The notes under the pieces were generated by a model, which worked only from the letters and a program-made list of their open reading frames with translations, did no database searches and was not told where the DNA came from. This document shows positions 8,079-15,369 of a stretch of 64,000 nucleotides of DNA, piece by piece. Position 1 is the first letter of the stretch, and every line of letters starts with the position of its first letter. Origin of the DNA: Butyrivibrio sp. (GTDB lineage Bacteria; Bacillota; Clostridia; Lachnospirales; Lachnospiraceae); NCBI GenBank assembly GCA_015056575.1, contig SVGA01000004.1:62001-126000 (forward strand), read 5' to 3'. Made by a program: the position numbers and the translations under genes.

Positions 8079-8978
8079 ATGGAAAAGAAGAAAACTATGG
8101 GCCTTTTGGCCAAACAGAAGGCTGCGGGCTGGCTCTTTTTGGTTCTTGCATCCGCAATGATCATAGTTATGAGTTTCTATCCTATGGTACAGGCTCTCAT
8201 AACTTCCTTTAAGACAGGCTCATCCGCCAACATGGCCTGGGCGGATCCAATAAATTACAATTATAAGCGCATGTTCCAGGACAAAATGTTTATGAAATCG
8301 GTGGGCAACACCTTCCTGTATCTTATAATCCAGGTTCCCATCATGCTGATCCTGGCAATTCTTCTTGCCCAGCTTCTTAACAACAAAGATCTTAAATTCC
8401 GCGGACTTTTCCGTACAATGATCTTTCTTCCCTGCGCTGTATCATTGGTTTCTTATGCGCTTATTTTCAAGAGCTTATTTGCAACTCAGGGGCTTATCAA
8501 TTCAATTCTCATGAAAGCACATATCATTTCCGAGAATATCAACTGGCTCGGAACCACATCCACCGCGAGAATAGTTATCATCATCGCCCTTATCTGGAGA
8601 TGGACGGGATATAACATGGTCTTTTATCTCGCAGGATTACAGAACATTGAATATTCTGTATATGAGGCAGCCAAGATTGATGGTGCCAACGGCTGGAAGA
8701 CCTTCTGGTATGTTACAGTACCGCTTCTTCGTCCCGTTATCATCATGACCTTCATCATGTCCATCAACGGAACATTGCAGCTGTTTGATGAGTCCGTGAA
8801 CCTGACAAACGGCGGACCTGCAAACACCACCATCACAATGTCTCATTATATTTACAATAACTCCTTTGGTCAGGGTGTCGCTAACTTCGGTTATGCATCA
8901 GCTATGTCATTCTTCGTATTTATTCTTGTTGCCATACTGGCAGCCATCAATCTGAAAGTAGGTGATACACGTGACTAA
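8079..8978 (+). CDS. Sugar ABC transporter permease, MalF/UgpA type
   Basis: A 299-residue integral membrane protein with about six transmembrane helices, the first at about 18-38. The cytoplasmic EAA loop that contacts the ATPase is clear: YEAAKIDGANGWKTFWYVTVP. It forms the translocation channel with the next gene product. No ATPase gene of the MalK/MsmK type occurs in the region, so a shared ATPase encoded elsewhere must power it, which is common for CUT1 systems in Firmicutes. The ribosome site AAAGGGG precedes the ATG. Confidence 0.92.
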   Translation: MEKKKTMGLLAKQKAAGWLFLVLASAMIIVMSFYPMVQALITSFKTGSSANMAWADPINYNYKRMFQDKMFMKSVGNTFLYLIIQVPIMLILAILLAQLLNNKDLKFRGLFRTMIFLPCAVSLVSYALIFKSLFATQGLINSILMKAHIISENINWLGTTSTARIVIIIALIWRWTGYNMVFYLAGLQNIEYSVYEAAKIDGANGWKTFWYVTVPLLRPVIIMTFIMSINGTLQLFDESVNLTNGGPANTTITMSHYIYNNSFGQGVANFGYASAMSFFVFILVAILAAINLKVGDTRD

Positions 8979-9810
8979 GAATAAAAAAATCAAAAATTCA
9001 AGCGCTATTCAGAAAAGACTCATTCCTACATACATTTTTTTGACCATAGCATCTATTTTCTCCGTGTTCCCTCTGTACTGGATGGTAACAGCGGCAACCA
9101 ATGCTACGGTAGATGTATCAAGGGGTAAGATCTGGTTTGGCACACATATGATCGAGAACTTTAACAATCTCGTTGCCAACACCAATCTGTGGAAATCCTT
9201 TGGAAACTCATGCCTGTATTCAACGGTGCAGACACTTCTTTGTATCTTTGTCTGCTCACTGGCAGGCTATGGCTTTGAGCTTTATCACGACAAGGGAAAA
9301 GACATTTTGTTTGCCATACTTCTTATGGCTATGATGATACCCGGTGTGGCAACCATGATACCTCTTTTCACCATGATGAGTAAGTTCCACTTCCTTAATA
9401 CTGTATGGGGCTTTGTGCTTCCGGGGATCGCAACACCATTTATGATCATGATGTTTAGACAGAATTCCAGAAACTTTCCCCCGGATATCATGGAAGCAGC
9501 CAGGATTGACGGACTATCCGAGTTCATGATCTTCTTCCGCATGTATATGCCTGTAATGAAGTCTACTTATGCAGCAGCAGCGGTCATCATCTTCATGAAT
9601 TCCTGGAATGCATATATGTGGCCCAGAGTCGTAATGACTGATAACAGGGCGCAGACAATGCCTATGCTTATTGCCAACCTTGCAGGTGGATACACTATTG
9701 ACTACGGTATGCTGATGATGGGCGTATTATTCTGCTCACTGCCTACAATGGTTGTATTCTTTGTTCTTCAGAAGCAGTTTGCTGAAGGAATCACAGGATC
9801 TGTTAAATAA
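8971..9810 (+). CDS. Sugar ABC transporter permease, MalG/UgpE type
   Basis: A 279-residue permease with six predicted membrane helices and the EAA loop MEAARIDGLSEFMIFFRMYM. There are two in-frame GTG codons, 8962 and 8971. I prefer GTG 8971, because TAGGTG at 8959-8964 sits six bases upstream; it overlaps the stop of the previous permease, giving translational coupling. It pairs with that permease and the lipoprotein to import a sugar, with beta-galactosidase directly downstream as the likely user. Confidence 0.92.
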   Translation: MTKNKKIKNSSAIQKRLIPTYIFLTIASIFSVFPLYWMVTAATNATVDVSRGKIWFGTHMIENFNNLVANTNLWKSFGNSCLYSTVQTLLCIFVCSLAGYGFELYHDKGKDILFAILLMAMMIPGVATMIPLFTMMSKFHFLNTVWGFVLPGIATPFMIMMFRQNSRNFPPDIMEAARIDGLSEFMIFFRMYMPVMKSTYAAAAVIIFMNSWNAYMWPRVVMTDNRAQTMPMLIANLAGGYTIDYGMLMMGVLFCSLPTMVVFFVLQKQFAEGITGSVK

Positions 9811-9828
9811 TGATTGCGGGAGAGGGTT

Positions 9829-12800
9829 ATGGAGAAATTTATTTGTGACATTGTAAAGGATCCGACTGTTTTTGAGCAGAACAGACTTCCGGCTCATTCG
9901 GATCATATAGCTTACAGATCCATGGAGGAAATGGATTTCGGAAAGTCCGGCTACAGACTTAGCCTTAACGGAGCTTGGTATTTCCACTACGCCGAGAATT
10001 TTGATGAGGCTCCCGAAGGCTTTTATGAAAAGGAATTTGATGTATCCGGCTGGGATCATATAAATGTGCCCTGTCATATTCAGATGGCAGGGTATGATAA
10101 GCCCCAGTATGTGAATGTTCAGTATCCCTGGGATGGAAAAGAGGCATTGACTCCGCCTCAGATCCCTACCGGCTTTAATCCCGTGGGGGATTATGTAAAG
10201 TTCTTTTCACTGCCCTCAGACTTTAAGGGTGAGAAGGTGTGCATCTCCTTCCAGGGAGTGGAGAGTGGTTTTGCACTGTGGCTCAACGGAGAGTATGTGG
10301 GCTACAGCGAGAACTCTTTTGACCCGGCGGAGTTTGACCTGACAGATAAACTGGTAAAGGGAGAGAACAGGCTGGCTGTGCGTGTCTTTAAGTGGACACC
10401 CTCAAGCTGGTGCGAGGACCAGGACTTCTTCAGATTCTCCGGGATCTACAGAAACGTGTACCTGTATCTGGTGCCGAAGGCACATGTTTACGACCTTTCG
10501 GTGGAGCCGATTGTCTCAGAGAACTTAAAGAATGCAAAGCTTAAGTTCAAAACAAGGATGAACGGCAGCGGCACCATAGATGTGAGCCTTTCCTTTGAGG
10601 GCGAGAAAGTTCTCGGGGGAACAATTCCCTTTACCTCAGATACTGAGACAACGGGAAGCCTTAATATCAATAACCCGGTACTTTGGAGCGCCGAGCAGCC
10701 TAATCTTTATGAACTTCTGCTCACTGTTAAGGATAGCTCAGGCAAAGTCAGCGAAGTCATCAGACAGTATGTGGGCTTTAGAAGGTTTGAAATGAAGGAA
10801 GGCCTGATGCTTCTTAACGGAAAGCGAATTGTCTTTAAGGGCGTGAACAGGCATGAATTCAGCCATATTAATGGCCGTGTTCCAAGCAGAGATGAGCTTC
10901 TTACAGATATCATCACCATGAAGAAGAACAACATCAATGCCATAAGGACCAGCCATTATCCCGATGATTCCGCGTTGTATGAGCTGTGCGATAAGTTCGG
11001 ACTGTATCTTATCGCAGAGAACAACATGGAGACCCACGGAACCTGGGAACCCTTTGACAGGCATTTTGTGGGAGAGGAATATGTAGTTCCAAAGGACAAT
11101 CCCATCTGGGAGGGCATGCTTCTTGACAGGATCAATTCCTGCTATCAGCGAGACAAGAATCATCCTTCAATCCTGATCTGGTCTGTGGGAAATGAATCCT
11201 ACGGCGGCAGCATTATAGCAAAAATGGCGGACAGGTTCAGAGAACTTGACGGCTACAGACTTGTGCACTATGAGGGCGTTTTCAGAGACAGAAGCTATCC
11301 CGCAACCTCCGATATGGAGAGCCAGATGTATCCTTCGGTTGCGGCCATAAAGGAACATCTTAAAAATAATAAGGATAAACCCTTCATCTGCTGCGAGTAT
11401 ACCCACGCCATGGGGAATTCCTGCGGCGGCATGCATCTGTATACAGAGCTTACAGACACTGAGCCAAGATATCAGGGTGGATTTATCTGGGATTATATAG
11501 ACCAGTCCATCCTTAAGAAGGATAGGTACGGAAAAGAATTTGAGGCCTACGGCGGAGACTTTGGCGATAGGCCAAATGACGGGAACTTCAGCGGAAACGG
11601 TATCGTCTACGGTGACAGAACTCCATCTCCCAAGATGCAGGAGGTCAAGTTCAATTATCAGAACATTTCCGTCGAGTTTGATAAGAGCGGCAAGAAGTTC
11701 AAGGTCATAAACAAGAATCTCTTTGTAAACACCGACGCCTTCGATTGTCATGGAATCCTTCTGGCAGACGGCGAGGAGATAATGAATGTGAAGCTGGATA
11801 TCAGCGTTAAGCCTCTTTCTTCAGGAAGCTTTGCTGTTCCTGCCAAGGTTCTTGAAAAGGTAGCGGGCTTTGGAGAAAAAGAAGCGGTTTTCACTGTTTC
11901 TTTTGCCCTGAAAGAGGATACACTATGGGCCAAAGCAGGACATGAGGTTGCCTTCGGACAGGCAGTTTTGAATAAGGTTTCCTACAAGTATAAGAGCAAC
12001 GCTCCATTGAGATTTGTTATGGGCAACAACAATCTTGGAGTTTACGGCGAGAACTTCTCTGCTATGTTTACATATCCCGCAGCAGCACTGGTTTCCTACG
12101 TTTACTGCGGACGAGAGATGATCGAGAAAGCTCCTTCCCCCAACTTCTGGAGAGCGCCTACCGACAACGACAACGGCTACATGATGACCTGTCGCTATGC
12201 TCAGTGGAAGATAGCAAGTCTATACAATACACTTAAAGGGCCGTGGGTTCTTCAGGGTGAAATGCCTGATGTAAAGCCGGATAAAAACAGCATAAGGATC
12301 ACATACAAGTATCTGCTTCCCACAAGCCCTATGGCGCTATGCTTTGTTACCTATGAGGTTTACGGTGACGGAACCATCAGATGCGAGATGAGCTATGATG
12401 CGGTCAAGGAGCTGGGAGATATGCCTGAGTTCGGAATGATGTTCAAGCTTAATGCGGATTACGATCAGGTGACCTGGTACGGTCTTGGTCCGGAAGAAAC
12501 CTACGCGGACAGGAAAAATGGCGGAAAACTTGGCATCTATCACAACGAAGTTAAGGACAACATGGCAAAGTACCTTGTTCCTCAGGAGTGCGGCAACAAG
12601 TGTGATGTAAGATATGGCAAGGTGACAGATAAGAAGGGACACGGAATGATGTTCTTCGGTAAGCCTTTCTATTTCAGTGCACTTCCCTTTACACCTCATG
12701 AGGTGGAGAATGCAATGCATCCTTATGAGCTTCCGCAGGTTCATTACACGGTAGTAAGGGCAAGCCTGATGCAGATGGGTGTTGCAGGAGATGACAGCTG

Positions 12801-12879
12801 GGGGGCTAGTCCTCATCCGCAGTACCTTCTCCCGAATTCGGGAAATATTAAATTTGAGTTTTTCTTTAGGGGTATTTAA
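9829..12879 (+). CDS. lacZ: Beta-galactosidase, glycoside hydrolase family 2
   Basis: A 1016-residue cytosolic GH2 enzyme of LacZ length that hydrolyses terminal beta-galactosides. The jelly-roll sugar-binding domain occupies about 40-215, an Ig-like domain about 220-325, the TIM barrel about 330-620, and the Bgal small-chain domain about 735-1010. The acid/base Glu456 lies in WSVGNESYGG and the nucleophile Glu523 in CCEYTHAMGN. LacZ-type signatures RTSHYP and NFWRAPTDND are present. I place the start at ATG 9829, with GGGAGAGG at 9818-9825; a longer reading from TTG 9814 would translate the ribosome site itself. It is the last gene of the transporter operon, and a hairpin terminator follows. 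Confidence 0.94.
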   Translation: MEKFICDIVKDPTVFEQNRLPAHSDHIAYRSMEEMDFGKSGYRLSLNGAWYFHYAENFDEAPEGFYEKEFDVSGWDHINVPCHIQMAGYDKPQYVNVQYPWDGKEALTPPQIPTGFNPVGDYVKFFSLPSDFKGEKVCISFQGVESGFALWLNGEYVGYSENSFDPAEFDLTDKLVKGENRLAVRVFKWTPSSWCEDQDFFRFSGIYRNVYLYLVPKAHVYDLSVEPIVSENLKNAKLKFKTRMNGSGTIDVSLSFEGEKVLGGTIPFTSDTETTGSLNINNPVLWSAEQPNLYELLLTVKDSSGKVSEVIRQYVGFRRFEMKEGLMLLNGKRIVFKGVNRHEFSHINGRVPSRDELLTDIITMKKNNINAIRTSHYPDDSALYELCDKFGLYLIAENNMETHGTWEPFDRHFVGEEYVVPKDNPIWEGMLLDRINSCYQRDKNHPSILIWSVGNESYGGSIIAKMADRFRELDGYRLVHYEGVFRDRSYPATSDMESQMYPSVAAIKEHLKNNKDKPFICCEYTHAMGNSCGGMHLYTELTDTEPRYQGGFIWDYIDQSILKKDRYGKEFEAYGGDFGDRPNDGNFSGNGIVYGDRTPSPKMQEVKFNYQNISVEFDKSGKKFKVINKNLFVNTDAFDCHGILLADGEEIMNVKLDISVKPLSSGSFAVPAKVLEKVAGFGEKEAVFTVSFALKEDTLWAKAGHEVAFGQAVLNKVSYKYKSNAPLRFVMGNNNLGVYGENFSAMFTYPAAALVSYVYCGREMIEKAPSPNFWRAPTDNDNGYMMTCRYAQWKIASLYNTLKGPWVLQGEMPDVKPDKNSIRITYKYLLPTSPMALCFVTYEVYGDGTIRCEMSYDAVKELGDMPEFGMMFKLNADYDQVTWYGLGPEETYADRKNGGKLGIYHNEVKDNMAKYLVPQECGNKCDVRYGKVTDKKGHGMMFFGKPFYFSALPFTPHEVENAMHPYELPQVHYTVVRASLMQMGVAGDDSWGASPHPQYLLPNSGNIKFEFFFRGI

Positions 12880-12884
12880 TATAT

Positions 12885-12946
12885 GGGGACGGTCCTCCTT
12901 GACTTACCTGGTAACAGGGGTTAAGGGAACCGTTCCGTTTTTTTTT
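12885..12946 (+). terminator. Imperfect long hairpin with T-run after lacZ; resembles REP-type GGGACGGT elements
   Basis: Bases 12885-12936 form an imperfect hairpin (GGGGACGGTCC near the start pairs with GGAACCGTTCC near the end, and ACCTG with CAGG near the loop), followed by nine T at 12938-12946. It should terminate the lacZ transcript. The GGGACGGTCC/GGAACCGTTCC theme resembles the repeated palindromes found in many clostridia near REP-associated transposases; a fragment of similar sequence lies at 15290-15313. Confidence 0.7.
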
Positions 12947-12981
12947 CTGCTTTTTTAATTTTCTATATAAGTTAGGTCCTG

Positions 12982-12987
12982 TATAAT
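12982..12987 (+). promoter_or_regulatory. Possible -10 element for the two-component system
   Basis: A consensus TATAAT at 12982-12987, about 70 bases before the kinase ATG. The matching -35 position (12959-12964, TTTTCT) is poor, so this is a modest candidate. Confidence 0.4.
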
Positions 12988-13058
12988 GAATATGTACTTA
13001 AAAAGTGCTTAATTAACTGTTATTGTTGATTTGTATTGACAACGGAGACAGCTAAAGT

Positions 13059-14354
13059 ATGACCGATCAAATAAGGACCATAAATCTGATCTTCATAACA
13101 GCAGGATTTGCCATATCGCTTATTGGACTTTTTCAGGTATGGATAAACCGCAATATTGATAAAAAGACGCGAAGGTTTATTGCTGCGTTGTTTTCCGGGC
13201 TGAGTCTTTATATCATCTTTATCCTCGTCAGAGAACTCATCTACTTTAAGACAGAATACTTCTGGGTTTTGCTTTCTCGCTTTGTAATGTTTGGCCAGGC
13301 TTTTATGGCCTCTTTGCTAATGGTCATACTCACTTGTTTTCTGCTGTATAAAAGTGGCGAAGAAAGATGGATGAACCACATGATTTTTGGCGTGTCGGTG
13401 GCTCTTTGCATTGTTTATACAGCTCTTTTGGTCTATAACATCTTTTCCGGGAAAATATACTATATTGATGCCGAGAATGAGTACCGAAGAGGACCGTTGT
13501 TTCCCGTATTGGTTTTACCTACACTTATTATTTCCTGTGTTAATCTTTATACTCTCTGGTACAGGAGAAAGAGCTTAAGGCCCAAGCAAAGACAGGCTTT
13601 TCTGGTATTTTCCATAGTGCCTATGATTGCAATGATCGTGCAGGCAAGATTTTTCGGAATACATATCATAGCTCTGAGCACAGTTATCTCAGCCGCGTTT
13701 TTGCTTGTCTATATCATAGGCGATCAGACAGAGCGGTATTACATTAAAGAAGCTGAGAATGCCAAGCTAAAACTTGACATACTTCTGGGGCAGATCCAGC
13801 CTCATTTTATGTACAACAGCCTGACGGCAATTAAACACCTTGTTGCCACGGATTCAGAAAAGGCGCAGGAAGCTATGGATGATTTTATCCTGTATCTGCG
13901 CTATAACATGGATTCAATGACGGCCGATAAACCTATTCCCTTTGAACAGGAGCTCAACCACGTCAAGTGCTATATAGACCTTCAAAAACTGCGCTTTGGC
14001 AATGACCTTTCGGTTGAATATAATATTGAATTTACAGATTTTAAGATGCCTACGCTGACTCTTCAGCCTCTTGTAGAGAATGCGGTTACTTACGGAGTAA
14101 GAAAAAAATCCAGCGGTAAGGGAACCGTCACCATAACCTCAAAGCGCGTAGAGAATCATGTGGAAGTGACTGTTGAGGACGACGGTCCGGGATTTGTTCT
14201 GGAAAAAGCATATGAGAATAAGGAGAAGTCTCATGTAGGCATCATGAATGTTAAGGAGAGAGTCGAAAGTGTTGTCGGCGGTGAACTGATAATCGATTCT
14301 GCCATGGGGCGCGGAACAAAGGCTACGATCAAACTGGCTTTGGGAGAAGAATAA
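13059..14354 (+). CDS. Sensor histidine kinase, LytS/YesM type
   Basis: A 431-residue membrane kinase. The N-terminal 220 residues contain about seven hydrophobic helices (near 8-27, 40-58, 72-95, 105-126, 147-165, 178-197, 202-220) in a 7TM-type sensor. The kinase core follows: phosphoacceptor His249 in IQPHFMYNSL, the N box LQPLVENAVTYG, and the G box DDGPGF with HVGIMNVKERV. These are the marks of the HPK8 (His_kinase) family. The stop codon overlaps the start of the response regulator gene, so the two form one unit. What it senses is not known. Its position after the beta-galactosidase suggests carbohydrate or envelope signals, as inference only. Confidence 0.9.
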   Translation: MTDQIRTINLIFITAGFAISLIGLFQVWINRNIDKKTRRFIAALFSGLSLYIIFILVRELIYFKTEYFWVLLSRFVMFGQAFMASLLMVILTCFLLYKSGEERWMNHMIFGVSVALCIVYTALLVYNIFSGKIYYIDAENEYRRGPLFPVLVLPTLIISCVNLYTLWYRRKSLRPKQRQAFLVFSIVPMIAMIVQARFFGIHIIALSTVISAAFLLVYIIGDQTERYYIKEAENAKLKLDILLGQIQPHFMYNSLTAIKHLVATDSEKAQEAMDDFILYLRYNMDSMTADKPIPFEQELNHVKCYIDLQKLRFGNDLSVEYNIEFTDFKMPTLTLQPLVENAVTYGVRKKSSGKGTVTITSKRVENHVEVTVEDDGPGFVLEKAYENKEKSHVGIMNVKERVESVVGGELIIDSAMGRGTKATIKLALGEE

Positions 14355-15164
14355 TGCTCATTTTTGCAATAGATGATGAAGAACTCATCCTGGAGGAAAA
14401 CAAAAAGGTAATTGAAAAAGCTGCGCCGAATGCGGAAATAGTGACATTTGGAAGAGCAGCGGCCGCTCTGGAGGCCATTAAAAGCGGTCAAAGGCCTGAT
14501 GTAGAATTTGCTGACATTGAAATACAGGGAATCTCAGGGCTTGATTTTGCTGTTAAGACAAAAGAACTCTCACCATTAACAAGGATCGTTATTCATAACA
14601 GGATACGAGGAATATGCCATAGAGGCCTTCAGGATAAAGGCTCAGGGATACCTGTTAAAGCCGGTAACGGTAGAGGATGTAAAACGTGAGCTTGAGTATC
14701 ATCCGCCTGCCGAAAAGCCTCAGGATAAGGACAAGCTGGTGGTTAAGTGCTTCGGACATTTTGATGTATACTGGCACGGCGAACCTGTTATATTCCAAAG
14801 AAGGCAGTCAAAAGAAATACTGGCCTACCTTATAGACAGAGAAGGCGCTGCCTGTACTCCCGGTGAAATAGCCCTTGCCCTCTGGCAGGACGGGGGAGAC
14901 ACCAAGGCAGAGCAGAACCGCATCAGGGTCATCATCAATGACCTTAAGAACACGCTAAAAAGCATAGGAATGGAGCAGGTGCTCATAAGGGAGCACAGGG
15001 AGATTGCAATCAGGCGTGACCTGGTGGACTGCGACTATTACAGGCTTCTCGAAGGAGATATGGAGGCAATTAACGAATTCAGAGGCCAGTATATGGCGGA
15101 ATACAGCTGGGCTGAAATGAGGAATAAGTCCTTGCATAGAGATAATGATGTCGGGGCTGAGTAA
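14354..15164 (+). pseudogene. Response regulator with receiver and winged-helix (SARP-like) output domain, broken by a frameshift
   Basis: Residues 1-79 form a receiver domain, with acidic pocket Asp7-Asp8 in AIDDEE and phosphoacceptor Asp54 in FADIE. At about 14591 the frame breaks. Reading resumes one base later, from 14592, as FITGYEEYAIEAFRIKAQGY and then LLKPV with the conserved receiver Lys, and stays open to 15164 through a winged-helix domain (QSKEILAYLIDREGAACTPG). One extra A at 14591 explains everything; a two-base loss is the other option. As it stands, the first frame ends at 14689 in nonsense. The output domain resembles the OmpR/SARP-like domain seen on many clostridial regulators. 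It could be a true null allele, phase variation, or a sequencing error. Confidence 0.85.
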
Positions 15165-15224
15165 CATATATGGGTAACAATTCAATGGGACAGTAACAAA
15201 TGATTTATAAGGGTGAAATGGAAG

Positions 15225-15265
15225 ATGCCTTCAACTACAGGAGATGTGGTTGAAGGCATTTTTTT
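15225..15265 (+). terminator. Rho-independent terminator after the two-component genes
   Basis: Eleven-base arms ATGCCTTCAAC (15225-15235) and GTTGAAGGCAT (15249-15259) are perfectly complementary and are followed by seven T. Confidence 0.92.
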
Positions 15266-15295
15266 GAATCCGAAAATGAACTCGAAAATGGTCCC

Positions 15296-15324
15296 TTGAC
15301 TCCGTCCCTGGGGTTCATTAAAAT
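15296..15324 (+). promoter_or_regulatory. Promoter of the pullulanase gene
   Basis: -35 TTGACT at 15296-15301 and -10 TAAAAT at 15319-15324, separated by exactly 17 bases. The start of transcription is predicted near 15331, at the edge of the operator palindrome. The -35 lies inside a fragment that resembles the GGGACGGT hairpin after lacZ. Confidence 0.72.
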
Positions 15325-15329
15325 ATATA

Positions 15330-15343
15330 GGAAAACGTTTTCC
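15330..15343 (+). promoter_or_regulatory. Perfect palindromic operator (cre or LacI/GalR-family type) at the pullulanase promoter
   Basis: GGAAAACGTTTTCC is a perfect 14-base palindrome with the central CG of LacI/GalR-family operators. It matches the CcpA cre consensus TGWAANCGNTNWCA at all but the two end bases. It covers the predicted transcription start, the classic place for repression. Either catabolite repression by CcpA or a dedicated maltodextrin LacI-type repressor would fit a starch enzyme. Confidence 0.75.
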
Positions 15344-15369
15344 ATATAATGATCGGGGAGGATTATAAA

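Noticed and set aside
15345..15350. TATAAT as -10 box for pullulanase
   Set aside because: Initiation from it would start inside the ribosome site at 15355-15361; the 15296/15319 pair leaves a proper leader.
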